From NCBI GenBank assembly GCA_030761205.1, contig JAULJL010000004.1, forward strand, positions 40,458,172 through 40,522,171: a stretch of DNA of 64,000 nucleotides, read 5' to 3'. Position numbers and translations under genes: made by a program. Positions 1 through 11,888 of this stretch are shown here, piece after piece (position 1 is the first letter of the stretch; each line of letters starts with the position of its first letter). The notes beneath the pieces are model-generated. The model ran no database searches and was not told where the DNA came from. It was given only the letters and a program-made list of their open reading frames with translations. This stretch comes from Fremontodendron californicum (lineage: Eukaryota; Streptophyta; Magnoliopsida; Malvales; Malvaceae).

Positions 1-108
1 CAGAGCAGTCATATTGGAGGTTTTGCATGCTTTGGCTTTTTAGATGTTGGGATGAAAAGTAAGAGTTGCTGTCATTATATTGTTTTTGGACGTGCTGTTG
101 TGTTGCAG

Positions 109-3100
109 GACTTAAAGAATGCAAAGTCGATTGTGGACTGGATAGCTTGGGCAGAACCACAATATGACTTTAATCCAATGATAGATGAATGGTGCAAAGA
201 AGCCCCAAAAGAGCTTGATTTCAATCATGAAGCTGGTATGCACTATTTTAACATGATTTATTCTACATCTGATTTATTTCATTGGGAAAAAGATGGATTT
301 CCTTTTTTATTTAGATTATTCCCACTGTAAATTCATCGAAAGGAAAAAGTTAAATTACAGTTGTGATATTTGGGAAGTTTTCAAGAAGAAAATTGATATG
401 ACTGGAAAGAAAATCCTTTGTCAAATTTCTATATTTCCTCATCTACTTTGATTTCTAGTGGATTAATAGATTAATGGCGCTTGTTAGTAGTTGACGATGC
501 ATCAGTGGTAATGCCGATGGTACTGGTGATGGCAGCTTTGATGTTGTGTTCAGTGACATTAGGGTACAGTGGTGTTTGACTTTAAATGGTTTTGGGAATT
601 GCACAGTGGGTGGAGTTGGTGCATGAACTGGTAATAAAATTGTGGCAATAATGCTGATCGTGGTTGAAAAGCAGTGACAAATGAATTCTAGCATGACCGT
701 AATGGTAATGATAATAGTGGTAACTGTGATGTGGTGACATCAGTTTGATGGCGCTGCTTCAATGGCTGTTTGTGGCTGGTTGGTAATGTGGAGATCTAAT
801 AGTATTGTTTGACCATGAGGTGGTCAGGCATCCAGCCATCAGGGATCATGAGAATGGAACACCTCAAGTTTTATACTAATACTGGATTTGGGCCTTTAAA
901 ATACCCAGGTCAAAAGAGAAAGATGGACAAGTCTGGTTTCCAAATTGTCTGTCTTCCCATGATTCCTTCTTCTGTCAAGTCACACAAATATATTCTCAGA
1001 CACATTTCAATTTTTTGCCCTCTTTTTTCCTTTCATTGTTCTTATTGCACTCGTCTTTGTAGAGAATACTAGAACTGTGTCTAGAAATCTTGGCTGCAAA
1101 AAGTCACCTGATGAGAACAAGTCTTCCAACCATGTTAATGTTTTGATTCCAGAAGTTATTCAGGTATATTCTGAGCTAACCTTTGAACATGAATAGTGTT
1201 CTTCTCGTATATTCCAGAGTGCATGTGATCCAAGATAGTGTAAACTGTTAGGATTTTGACCATCTGAGCATCCAAAAATATTATTCTTCTGGTATCATGA
1301 TCTGTCATGTAAATTAAAGAGGGTAGTAGTGGAGTGTGAAAGATCTAGCAGTGGAAATAATTTTGATTTTTGTGACTATGTGGAACTAACATGTAAGAGC
1401 AATAGATATGAAAATTCCTTTCAACTAATGACTCCTTAAATTGTTGCCTCTTTGAGCTTCAAAGAAGCACCTAGATAGTTTGAAAACTTGAAAAGCAAAA
1501 CTTTGTTTACAACTAGAAGTTCTACATTAACTTCATATAAAACAAAAATGAACTAATGTTAAGATTTAGAGGCTTTTAAATTTGTGTTTTTATATAAAAC
1601 AAATCTTGAGGCTTTTAAGTCTGTGGTTTTATGATTACTTTTAAGACAAAAAATTGTTATCAGCACCCTTGCTTATCTTTGACAATGCACCAATCTCTTT
1701 ATATCAGACATCTAGCAAATCTAGGTTTTACCATGATGTCTGGTTCTTCTTGGAATGTGGTAGAGAAATAAATTGTGTGCAATAATTATAGCGCATATTT
1801 TGCTCGATGAAATCTCCATGTGAGAGAGGTGTTCCTCCTTTTGGTTTTACCTTATAACTGATTAGCATGTGAAGTTATTCCTTTTGCCTTTTCAGTTCAG
1901 AAAGCTCACTCTGATTCCTATTGGTTTTAATGACAGTCAACCAAAAGTGTCCTCATTTTAGAGTACATGGATGGAATTCGTCTGAATGACTCTGCATCTT
2001 TGGAAGCTTTTGGTGTTGACAAACAAAAGATTGTTGAAGAAATCACTCGTGCATATGCCCACCAAATATATGTTGATGGATTTTTTAATGGTGATCCTCA
2101 TCCTGGTATCGCTTTCTCTCTCTTGCCAACTCTATATTGATGGGTTTTTAATGGCTATCCTCATCCTCATCCTGATACTATGATCTGTAATCTATAAACT
2201 ATTTATCTATCTACGTGTCTGTGTATCTATATATCTATCTATCCATCCATCCATGTATCTTCTGCAGTTTAATTTCTCTGTTAAAATTATTCTCTCCGGG
2301 TTTATTTCGGATCTTCATGATGCTACTTCTTCATGAGTTTTTTTCCCTTTTAAAAGTTTTCTTGTTAATTTACTTGCAGGAAATTTCCTTGTAAGCAAGG
2401 AAGCCCCGCATCGTCCAATTTTACTTGATTTTGGACTTACAAAGAAACTATCGAGCTCTGTGAAGCAAGCACTAGCAAAGATGTTTTTGGCATCTGCCGA
2501 GGTTTGTGTCTGTGTTATATGTACATTATGTTGTAATCTGTTTTTTTCCATAAATCTTGCATTTCATGTGAAATGCAGATCATTAGGGAGATAACAGATG
2601 GCTCAATATTTTTCCTTGACCTGTAATTTTACTTTTGTTTTGTTTTCCATTGCTTTACCATTAAACAGTCATCTTATTCCTGTTATACCACTATTTATTT
2701 AAACTGCATCTTATCCTTGTTTCTTTTCTTCGGACTTTAAATGTGAGGATTATGTTCTCACCCTATTTCATATAAATAATTCCTTTACTGGTCTCCACGA
2801 CTCTATACCTTCAAATAGAATCTAGTTTTCCAAATTCTTCATCTTCATAAGGTTAATATTTATGTGATATATGGTTCACCTTTCTGTTTTGACATTTCTA
2901 TTATTCTAGTTTCAATTATACAAACATTTTATTTGCTCCAAGAGTATTTGAAATGACTGTAATTGGATTATGAAATAATACGTCACTCTTTGTGGCAGGG
3001 TGATCATGTGGCTCTTTTGTCTGCCTTGTCAGAAATGGGCCTCAAGCTACGCCTAGATATGCCTGAGCAGGTTATGGAGGTAACAACTGTATTCTTCCGT

Positions 3101-6100
3101 AGTTCTACACCAGCAAATGAAGCTCATGTAAGTATCCACTGCTTGCCTCTCAAGTTGTCTGTTAACTTCTGCAAGTCCGTCTAATGCTAATTCTTTTTCT
3201 ATGAAGCAAAACATGAAATCTTTGACTGAGCAAAGAGACAGAAACATGAAGGTTATACAGGAAAAGATGCAACTCAACCAAAAAGAAGTTAAACGCTTCA
3301 ACCCAGTAAGTTCATTTCTGCCTTTTCTTTTGGTACTTAACCCTGTAAGTCCATTTCATCTACTACTGTTATTCCTCTGGTATTTTTATTAACTATTTAA
3401 TCCATCATTAACTAAGTATGATTTATTTTTAGGTTGATGCATTTCCGGGTGATATTGTAATCTTTACACGGGTTTTAAATCTTCTGAGAGGTCTATAATA
3501 GAAACTCATATCTTCACCTTGTTGTATTAAATGATTGTGCCCTTTGCTAATTTATCATTTATGTTACTTAAATTCAGGGCTCTCATCCACTATGAATGTC
3601 CGCATAGTATATCTAGATATCATGAGACCATTTGCTGAATCTGTTCTTCTAGGGTGAGTCTATTTTAAATTTTACAAGGTCAAGTTTATGAAATTTATCT
3701 CCTGCTTCATCTTTGATTGAGTGTGATTACATTGTCAGAAACATTAATAAGAGACCAGCAGCAAATGCACAATGGATCTACAACACGCCAGTCCATTCCG
3801 ATGTAGAGGCCAAGCTGAGACAGCTCTTAGTTGAGTTGGGAAATAATGATAAAATACTTGGGATTCAGGTCTGCACCACTATTCTGTTATTAGACTATGG
3901 TCTCATGATCTGACAAGCCTCTTTTTTTTTTTTTTTAATATTTTATTTTTGGCAGCCTTTATTGCGCTACTGCAGTAGTTAATTATCAAGCTTGATGGCT
4001 GGTCCATTATTATATGCCTTTATTCCACTAATGCATCAGAGGACTTTCCTTCTTCTTTTCCACTTTTTCCTCCTTATGTAGTGATTTTTCGAACCAAGTC
4101 ATTTGTGTCTTGAAATGGCTTCAATAATTGAGACTGCTTTAAATAAGCATTTGAAGCCTCCCTAGTATTTCTATTTCATGCAGTGTAGTAGGATTACATA
4201 CACCTTCATAAGTATCTTTTGAGAGCAGTTGAACATGCTGTATATGGTCCCAAAATATGTTGCTGTCACTAATGTATAGGTTTAACCCTACTGCACTGTC
4301 CATATTTTCTCTGGAAAAGCATTAGGGACTAAGTTGCTTTTTAATGCATTTATGCTATGTTTGGAAAGATGAATTTGAGAGAGTGGATTTGGATATAGTT
4401 TGCAATGTAAATTGTAATAATGAAATACGTACACTATGCACAAATTAGTTAAGATTCAATATGTTTATATTTTTGAAAGGATATAATACGATAAATTTCA
4501 AATTCACAAATACCTATAGGTATTTTCAATTCACCACTAAATAGGCATTTAATAAATCCATGAATTTGAAAATAATCATGAAGGTCATATTTACACGTGC
4601 TTTATCACACAATTTATACTAAATTTGAAATCCAAATCCCTTCTTTTAAATCCAAGTTACCAAATGCAACCTTAGGATCTATTCGAATTCCTTCTTGGAT
4701 GGACTTTTTAGATTTGGTGAAAAAAAGAAATAAGGGCAATTTTTGTGTAATATACTTTGAAATAGTGGACATAATTCATACTAATTGTTGTTTCACTATA
4801 AAATTAAGAGGTAAATTGCTTTTGGTATTTAAATTTCTAGTTTACAATAAATGATAGGCTTTATTATTATTATTATTTTCTATTTTTTGATGCCCTTGAG
4901 TTTAAAAGTATATTGACTTCTGCTGATTTTGATAATATTTTCAATTTTATCTCAAGGTATGTGCATACAAAGATGGGGAGGTTATTATTGACACTGCCGC
5001 TGGAGTGCTTGGAAGATACGATCCTCGCCCGGTTCAGCCCGATACTCTTTTTTCTGTCTTTTCTGCGACAAAGGGTATTACTGCAGGAATGTTACACTGG
5101 CTGGTAGACAATGGGTATGTAATAATGTAATAACTGCAAAGTTCAATGTTAAAAAAGTCTTTGGATGCACTATTGTGCAAAATCCGGAAATTATTATGTT
5201 CTATATAATGTTATATATGTAGGAATACTCTGCTTTTCTTGTCACAAATGCCTCGGCTAAGACCGTGCTTGTACTCTAGAATTTGCATATGTTTGTCTCT
5301 CAGATGTAATGAAGGGGAATTAAGGCATGATGGTTGGTCAAACAATTATAAGTGGTCCAAAATTTTGCAAATAACACGCAAATTTTTTCATAGAAGAGAT
5401 CTTTGAAAAATCAAAGTTACGAATTTTTTTTTATAGTCTCTAACAAATGGTACATTGTCTTGCAGAAAACTCAAACTTGAAGAAAATGTTGCAAATATTT
5501 GGCCAGAATTTAGAGGAAATGGAAAAGACCACATAAAGGTTACAATTCTGTGCACAAAATCCTATTAAATATGGATAGCCACCATTTAGAATTCGCAATT
5601 ATTTCAGTATAATCACTCTTTGGATGTTTTCCCTTTCAGGTTCATCATATACTTAACCATACATCTGGTTTGCACAATGCATTGGCTGACCTTAGAGCAG
5701 AAAATGCTTTGCTAATGTCTGAGTGGGATGAATGTTTGAAATTGATTGAGGCATCAGTACCTGAGACTGAACCTGGGAAGCAGCAGTTGTATCATTATCT
5801 ATCTTTTGGCTGGCTATGTGGTGGAATAATTGAGGTATTTTTTCATGCTCACTCATTGGGTTATGTCACCGTACCTTAATGTATTTGAGATGCAAAAGAA
5901 AAAGAAGAAAAGGGTACTAATGTTAAAGTTTGAGAGAAGCATGTTTTCAAGTGTATGAGGTATTTTCGGAATTTCCTTCCCTTTCCCTTATAATTAATTG
6001 AGCCTTGAGATTTTAAATCTTACTACATTCCTAATAAGATTATTTCATTTAATTCAATTATGATACTTATTTGGAAAGATGAAAAGGGTTTAAATATTTC

Positions 6101-7747
6101 AATGTTGTTGGGGATGAGTGGAGGACTGTTGGAGTTGGTTCTCATGAGGGTTCATTATTCGTACATAAGCTTTCAATCAAGTCGAATCATAGTACTATTT
6201 GAATTCAAATGAAGCTATCCGGAAATCCTTCCCTTGGAGGAAAGCTCAAACGTGTTAATAATTTTTTTTTCCTGTGAAGTTTCACCTAGCTCGGTATGTT
6301 AAATTCTTTTGGAAATTCTAAATTTTAGGAGATATGTTTTCCCAGAACTCTCTTGCTTGAATTTGTTTTAGGATGTTTGTTTTTTCGATCTCTCTTTCTC
6401 TCCGAGCAGTTAAACAATGTCTTTTCCAATTGTACTAATAGTGGCTTTCACCGATCAAAAAAAAAAAAAAAAAGGAAAAAAAGTTGGCGGCTTTCATATT
6501 GTAATATTTTGGGTGATACACATCTCATGCTTCCCACATGGTCACTTGTTCTTATCATATGATTAGATTCTTCTTTCTAACATTCTGACTGACTTGAAAT
6601 TATAGGAACTTTGTCTAACTAACTAACTAACTAACTAACACACACATATTAACCTGGTTTTAATTTATTTACTTGGGTGATACAGCATGCATCCGGGAAG
6701 AAATTTCAGGAGATTCTTGAAGAGGCTTTCATTCATCCTCTCAAAATTGAAGGCGAGCTATATGTTGGAATTCCTCCTGGTACTTCAAACTCCTGTCTTT
6801 TATCTTCTTGATTCATTATGTAGAAATGCTACATATATATACATTACTTGCAGGCCCTGTTCATCTTTACTCAAACTAGTATTGATGCCTTTATTGACTC
6901 CTCTCCAGGTGTGGAATCTCGACTTGCTTCACTGACGCTCGATACTGATGATCTGAAGAAGATGTCGGAAATGCGCAATCGAGCTGAGCTGCCATCGACT
7001 TTCCAACTCAACAACGTTGCTGAATTTGCGGCTTCCTTGCCTGTTTTCTTTAATATGCTGAACATCCGTCGTGCTATCATACCTGCAGCTAATGGACATT
7101 GCTCAGCCCGTGCACTTGCACGCTACTATGCAGCCTTAGCTGATGGTGGTGTGGTACCGCCACCACATTCCTCTGTTTCAAATCCACCGCTTGGCAGCCA
7201 TCCCCACATCCCCAATTTTCCTTTAAAAAAGACCAATAAAAAGCAAAAGGGTAAGTGGATTAACGAGGTAGATGCTGGTATGAAGAATAAAACTAATGAT
7301 CGTACAGAAAACAGTTACACCATAATTGTGAATGAGGGTAGCAATGGTAGCAGTAGCAGTAGCAGTGAGTGCATTGGTGCAGAGAGAGATGGTCCTGAAA
7401 AGGAGAAGAGAAAGATATTTTCGAACCCTAGGATTCATGATGCATTGATGGGAGTAGGTGAATATGGGAATTTGAGTTTGGGAGATGGGATATTTGGACT
7501 AGGATTTAGGAGGTTTGAATCCAAGGAGGATGGGTCATATGGTGGGTTTGGGCACTCGGGAATGGGGGGATCAACAGGGTTTTGTGATATTAAGAACCGG
7601 TTTGCGATGGCAGTGACACTTAACAAAATGTCATTTGGGGGAGTGACAGCAAAGATTATTGAGCTTGTTTGTTCAGAGCTAAATGTGGCAATGCCGGAGG
7701 GGTTATCAGGATCTGGTAGTGGTGAGAACAGACCACTCATAAATTAA
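109..7747 (+). CDS. ABC1 atypical kinase fused to serine beta-lactamase-like domain (3' part)
   Basis: Exons seen: 109-235, 1063-1163, 1937-2105, 2380-2501, 2999-3127, 3207-3305, 3433-3490, 3578-3653, 3739-3868, 4957-5114, 5466-5538, 5640-5834, 6686-6779, 6909-7747; phases agree and give 789 residues to the TAA. The 5' end lies before the window. The first part is the C-lobe of an ABC1/ADCK (UbiB-type) kinase, with the family signature NGDPHPGN (exons 3-4) and metal-binding DFG in LLDFGLTKK. The second part is a class C beta-lactamase/LACTB-like domain: the SxxK nucleophile motif is SATKG, a YLS tripeptide (YHYLSFG) stands in the place of the usual YxN, and HSG in FGHSGMGG takes the place of KTG. 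A low-complexity Ser/Asn stretch separates the last two motifs. The architecture matches Arabidopsis At5g24810 (my recollection). The kinase is presumed organellar. The substrate of the lactamase domain is unknown to me. Confidence 0.93.
4353..4671. mobile_element. PIF/Tourist-like MITE in an ABC1K intron
   Basis: A 319-bp block in the 1.1-kb intron 3869-4956. Left end TGCTATGTTTGG and right end CCAAATGCAACC form weak terminal inverted repeats (7/12). It is flanked on both sides by TTA (4350-4352 and 4672-4674), the usual PIF/Tourist target duplication. The subterminal stretches (GGATTTGGAT and ATCCAAATCC) are also inverted. It has no coding capacity. Confidence 0.5.
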
Positions 7748-8197
7748 TTATGTGTTTCTGCCTTGTCCTTGTGCCTGCTGGCATCGTTACTTCTACTACT
7801 ACTATGTGTTTTTATTATTATATCCACACGCATTGCCATTACTTGACTACTTTTTATATGGATTTATTTATAAAGGAGGAAAGGAAATGGACGGACAATG
7901 GAAAATATATATATATGTAACTTGTATTTCTTACCTTGCATAACAAAAGGAATTTTTCATTTTCATTATCATTTTTAATTGTGTTGTCTGCTTAATTTCT
8001 TAAATCTTAATTTAGAGTGGATAGAAAAGGTTTTGACTGTGTATCAGGTAGTTAATATGATTGATTACATACCATACCATATCATCATAAGGTAAAGAGG
8101 AAGGAATTTGATGTATGGAGATCATGAGTTTGAGATGCTAGCTTAGCTGCCTTTTGTTTTTGTGAGTTTGAACTTTGAACACAGCTCACAGGCAGCA
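7748..8197. other. 3' flank between ABC1K and the bZIP remnant
   Basis: AT-rich, with no reading frame of note. It holds the presumed 3' UTR of the ABC1K gene and the tail-to-tail gap to the bZIP remnant. No other feature seen. Confidence 0.5.
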
Positions 8198-8488
8198 TCA
8201 CCAGTCACCATTATTAAGATTGGCATTGCTGGTATCAACAACATTTGCAAGTCGAAGCAGGGCTGAATTCCCAGAAACTATCAATCCAGCATAATAGGAG
8301 GAATCATCTCCATGGACGGTAATGGTGGGTGAGACATTTGCCACCCGCCGCCCAACATTATGATTATGAATAGCAATTGGTGGCGGTGAAGTCAAGCCTC
8401 AAGCAAGCATATCCTCAGCCAACTTTACCTATATATATTATTACCACACGACCTTCTTTCAGACCCAAGCATATCACCATATCCTCAA

Positions 8489-8527
<39 letters not shown>

Positions 8528-9040
8528 TATATATCATGCATTATAATTATAGCTCTAAAAGAAGGTCCGAAAACCCCTACCTTGGCTCTTAAGGCTTCCA
8601 CATCTGACTTAAGCACTCGATTATCGGTGTGAGCATCACGAAATTGTTGATGAGCATTTGTAAGCTGCTTGTAAAGGGAATCTTTTTCTCCCTTCAATTC
8701 TTCACCCTTTAAGAAGAAAGGGTGGTCGAAGGAAAAAAGAATTAAGGGCTTTAATTTTGGTTCTACATATATATAGGCATGGTTTTGATAAGAATATACA
8801 AGAACCTGCAATTCAAGATCTGCGAGATGCTCTTGCTTTCTTTTCCTTGATCGCCTCGCAGACTCCCTATTAGAAAGCATCCTGCAGGAAGTAGCTAGAG
8901 TTTGCATCAAGATGTAATTTGGCAATTAGGCATTGATATATATACTATACAATACCTGCGGAAGCGTTTCCAATGAGAGGGATCTAAGCTCTGTTCACAC
9001 TGACCAGCGTCAGTATCTCCATCTTCTTCTTCTTCTTCTT
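8198..9040 (-). pseudogene. bZIP9-like group C bZIP factor, 5' truncated and interrupted by TGA
   Basis: Exons: 8956-9040, 8816-8881, 8581-8706, 8428-8198. The basic region is nearly perfect (MLSNRESARRSRKRKQEHL), followed by a long leucine zipper (LKGEKDSLYKQLTNAHQQF and on) typical of group C/Opaque2-type bZIPs. Exon 4 starts VKLAEDMLA and is then cut by TGA at 8399-8401, where AGA (Arg) would fit, a single A-to-T change. In the same frame it goes on for 66 residues of recognisable group C tail (VANVSPTITVHGDDSSYYAG) to a TAA-type end at 8198. Upstream, the acidic EEEEDGDTDAG stretch begins at a GAG acceptor, but no N-terminal exon is visible before the divergent GT64 gene. It is either a pseudogene or makes a shortened bZIP. 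It sits next to the ABC1K gene as bZIP9 does in Arabidopsis (recalled). Confidence 0.8.
8492..8523. repeat. (TA)n microsatellite
   Basis: Pure AT alternation in the intron between the last two bZIP exons. Confidence 0.95.
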
Positions 9041-9310
9041 CTCATCATCATCTTATTAAAAATATGAATAAAATTAATTAATTAAACTTCTCCTTTTCTT
9101 AATTTTTAGTTCCTTTCCTTCCATTGTAAGGTAAGGGCTGAGGGGACATCTATATGCCCTCTCAAGTGTCCAAAGTTTTATGTACTAAATAAACATTTTG
9201 CATTTGCTGATCCAATTATATATCGTATATATTCCTTTTAAACATTAATCCACATTTTGCATTTGCATTTGCATTTGGTGCTGGTTAAGTAACAGGCGGA
9301 GTTGAGGCAG
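9041..9310. promoter_or_regulatory. Gap between bZIP remnant and GT64 gene
   Basis: About 270 bp between two divergent genes. It holds a (TTTGCA)n stretch near 9253-9277 and AT-rich sequence. It is the presumed promoter/5' UTR of the GT64 gene, and no bZIP first exon can be read from it. Confidence 0.4.
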
Positions 9311-10342
9311 ATGGGAGCATATGCAGTTGCAATCTGTCTCTGTCTCTGCCTCTCAATTGTGTTGTGTGAGTGTCTCCGCATCCCTACTACGCTCTCTTCA
9401 GACACAATCTCATCATCATCAGCAATAGCATGCCAGTACCCCAGCAAGCAGCCCCACCCTCGCACTCTCAGATCCGATCAGTTCACCGTCCTCATCAACG
9501 GCTATTCCGAGTCCCGCCTCCCTCTAATCTACTCCATCGCGGCCACTTACTCGGCGTCCCCGCTGGTATCCTCCGTGCTGGTCCTCTGGGGAAACCCCTC
9601 CACCCCATCCCTTACTCTAGCCCAATTGGCTCACAATCTGTCACTCTCGTCCAGGGGCAGCGCCGCCATCTCCCTCGTGCCCCAACCATCCAGCAGTCTG
9701 AACGCCCGATTCCTGCCGAGGTCGTTGATCGGGACACGTGCCGTTCTGGTGTGCGATGATGACGTGGAAGTGGATCCGAAAACGGTGGAATTCGCGTTCA
9801 GGATGTGGAGGGGGAATCCGGAGCGTCTGATTGGGATATTCGTGAGATCGCATGATATAGATTTAACACGCAAGGAGTGGATTTATACTGTGCATCCGGA
9901 CAAGTATTCCATAGTGCTGACCAAGTTCATGATGATGAAGAGGGAGTATTTGTTCAAGTACAGTTGCGGAGGTGGGGCTCCCATGCGTGAGATGAGGAGG
10001 ATGGTTGATGAGATGCGTAATTGCGAGGATATTCTGATGAATTTCGTGGTGGCAGAGGAGACGAATGCGGGGCCTCTGATGGTGGGGGCGGAAAGGGCCA
10101 GAGACTGGGGAGACCCTAGAAATGAAGACGACGATGGCGATGGCGTAAGACTACTAGTACGAGATGTGGGGTTGAGCAGTAGGAGAGCGGAGCACCGGAA
10201 GAGGAGAGGGGATTGCATAACGGAGTTCCATAGAGTTTTGGGAAGGATGCCCCTCAGATACAGTTACGGCAAGCTGGTTTCTTCTGTTGGAGAGCAAGGG
10301 CTTTGTAAGAAAGGCGCCGATTTGGTGCTCTGTGATCATTGA
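9311..10342 (+). CDS. Exostosin-like glycosyltransferase family 64 protein (GT64 C3-type)
   Basis: Single-exon gene of 343 residues; the ATG at 9311 is the first in frame (TTG AGG CAG precede it). Residues 1-22 are a hydrophobic signal anchor (AYAVAICLCLCLSIVLCECL), fitting a type II Golgi membrane protein. The body is the EXTL2/GT64 catalytic fold: FTVLINGYSESRLPL, SSVLVLWGNPS, then the acidic DXD metal/nucleotide-sugar site in VLVCDDDVEVD, and later CEDILMNFVVAEETN and the Cys-containing C-terminus. GT64 enzymes move UDP- or GDP-sugars; plant members include EPC1/GMT1 and GINT1, which glycosylate sphingolipids. Size and lack of introns suggest the third plant type (At1g80290-like), whose acceptor I do not know. 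GC content is higher than in the neighbours. Confidence 0.88.
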   Translation: MGAYAVAICLCLCLSIVLCECLRIPTTLSSDTISSSSAIACQYPSKQPHPRTLRSDQFTVLINGYSESRLPLIYSIAATYSASPLVSSVLVLWGNPSTPSLTLAQLAHNLSLSSRGSAAISLVPQPSSSLNARFLPRSLIGTRAVLVCDDDVEVDPKTVEFAFRMWRGNPERLIGIFVRSHDIDLTRKEWIYTVHPDKYSIVLTKFMMMKREYLFKYSCGGGAPMREMRRMVDEMRNCEDILMNFVVAEETNAGPLMVGAERARDWGDPRNEDDDGDGVRLLVRDVGLSSRRAEHRKRRGDCITEFHRVLGRMPLRYSYGKLVSSVGEQGLCKKGADLVLCDH

Positions 10343-11711
10343 ATGAATTCATCAATGGAGAATCAGTGGTTAAATGAAAGGCGCCAATTCTCTTTGTGTT
10401 TGTGTTATTTTACAATGAAATAAATGCAGTGTGAGAAATGAGAATAGAAGAAGAAGAAGAAGATGATGATGATGAGCTTATTACTAGGAGAAGACGAAGG
10501 TTTGCAGTGAAATTTAGAGGCAAATGGATAGGATTTTTGGTCTATCTTGATTTGATTTGATTTGTCCTTGTCCTTCCAAATGACGATTGCATTTGCTTGC
10601 ACATATAGAGGCTGAACAGGTTTAGAAGATACCATAGTGAGAAACTTTTGTAAATTTCATCCATCTAGGATGAAATTGTTCTGCAACTGCATCAGCATAT
10701 ATTCACCAGTATTATATTAACTGCAGGGATTGTGGACTCTGACTAATTGTATTTGAATGCAACTTTACATTTTGTGGATTCAGGTCCACAATCCAGATTA
10801 TTATTATTATTATTAAGTGTTTATTATGAATGTTAATTCTGGTTAGTCCAATCCAATAACTCCTAAACACAATCTTCATCCCTTTATCAACAACTCTTTC
10901 TCCACCAAAATTTTCAAACAAAAGAATTACTCTTAAGGCCTTTGATTAATCGATAGATTACATTGGAATAAGCTTCTCCCAATCAGGTTTCCCATACCAA
11001 TAACTGCAGCAAAATCTATGATTTCATTTGGATGGTGGGAGATTATTTCGGAGAAATATAGTGATCATGGTGAGACATACAGTTACAAAAATTGATAAGA
11101 AACATTTTTGGAGAAATATAGTGATCATGGTGAGACATACAGTTACAAAAATTGATAAGAAACCAACATATCAGGGTCAAGGGTTTGTTATTTGATCTGA
11201 CAGCTTATTGGATCAAAGATTTACTTTCAATTTGAATATTGATTTATCTGTTATTATCCAATGCAAAATATTGCTCACATATACTAAACTGTTTCTCTGA
11301 ACCATAGATGATAACTTATATGATATTAGTCCCACGATGAGGGCGGTTTCAGCCGAATTTTCTTGCCGCCGGCTGAAGTAAAGGCCCACCTCAGAATAGA
11401 AATGTAATTAAGCGGACCTTTGGCTTGGCTTGGCTTGATAATTGAGATGCCCAGCAAAGTCTCACCCCTTGCCACCCATCTCTGCTATAATGCGCTATAT
11501 GAACAAGGATTCTTTTTTTTTTTCCTTTGGATTGAGAAACATCAGCTAACAAGTAATAACTGCTATATCTTCTTTTCCTTTTTGTTTTATAATAATGTTG
11601 CCATTTACGTCAGATGAATTCCTAATGGACCATTAATGTCAACCAGATACCTCAGATTGTATCATTTTCATCCCCAATGATACAATTTTCCATTTTCACA
11701 AAAAATAACGA

Positions 11712-11747
<36 letters not shown>

Positions 11748-11888
11748 TGCATGCTGCAACAATTTATTCAGGCAAAAGCAAGAACAAATTAATAACCGTC
11801 GGTGATCAACGACAATAGAGTATTCTTAGATTGTTGAGAATATATATATACATTTGGAAAAAGAAAGCATGATCATCAAGGAGCTTTG
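10343..11888. other. Intergenic, GT64 3' flank to AIG2-like 3' end
   Basis: Contains the GT64 3' UTR, GAAGAAGAA and GATGATGAT simple repeats near 10446-10476, a perfect 60-bp-period tandem duplication (11050-11163), and a (TA)n array at 11715-11744. No gene recognised. Confidence 0.5.
11050..11163. repeat. Tandem duplication, two copies, 60-bp period
   Basis: The 54 bases 11050-11103 are repeated without change at 11110-11163, separated by ATTTTT. The unit begins GGAGAAATATAGTGATCATG. Confidence 0.95.

Noticed and set aside
6848..6908. Upstream extension of the last ABC1K exon as an independent 299-residue protein
   Set aside because: The sequence before 6909 is intron; phase from exon 6686-6779 joins exactly at 6909.
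9302..9310. Earlier TTG start for the GT64 protein
   Set aside because: Nuclear plant genes start at ATG; the ATG at 9311 heads a good signal anchor.
9631..10339. Several reading frames opposite the GT64 gene
   Set aside because: They are shadows of a GC-richer coding exon; no family features.
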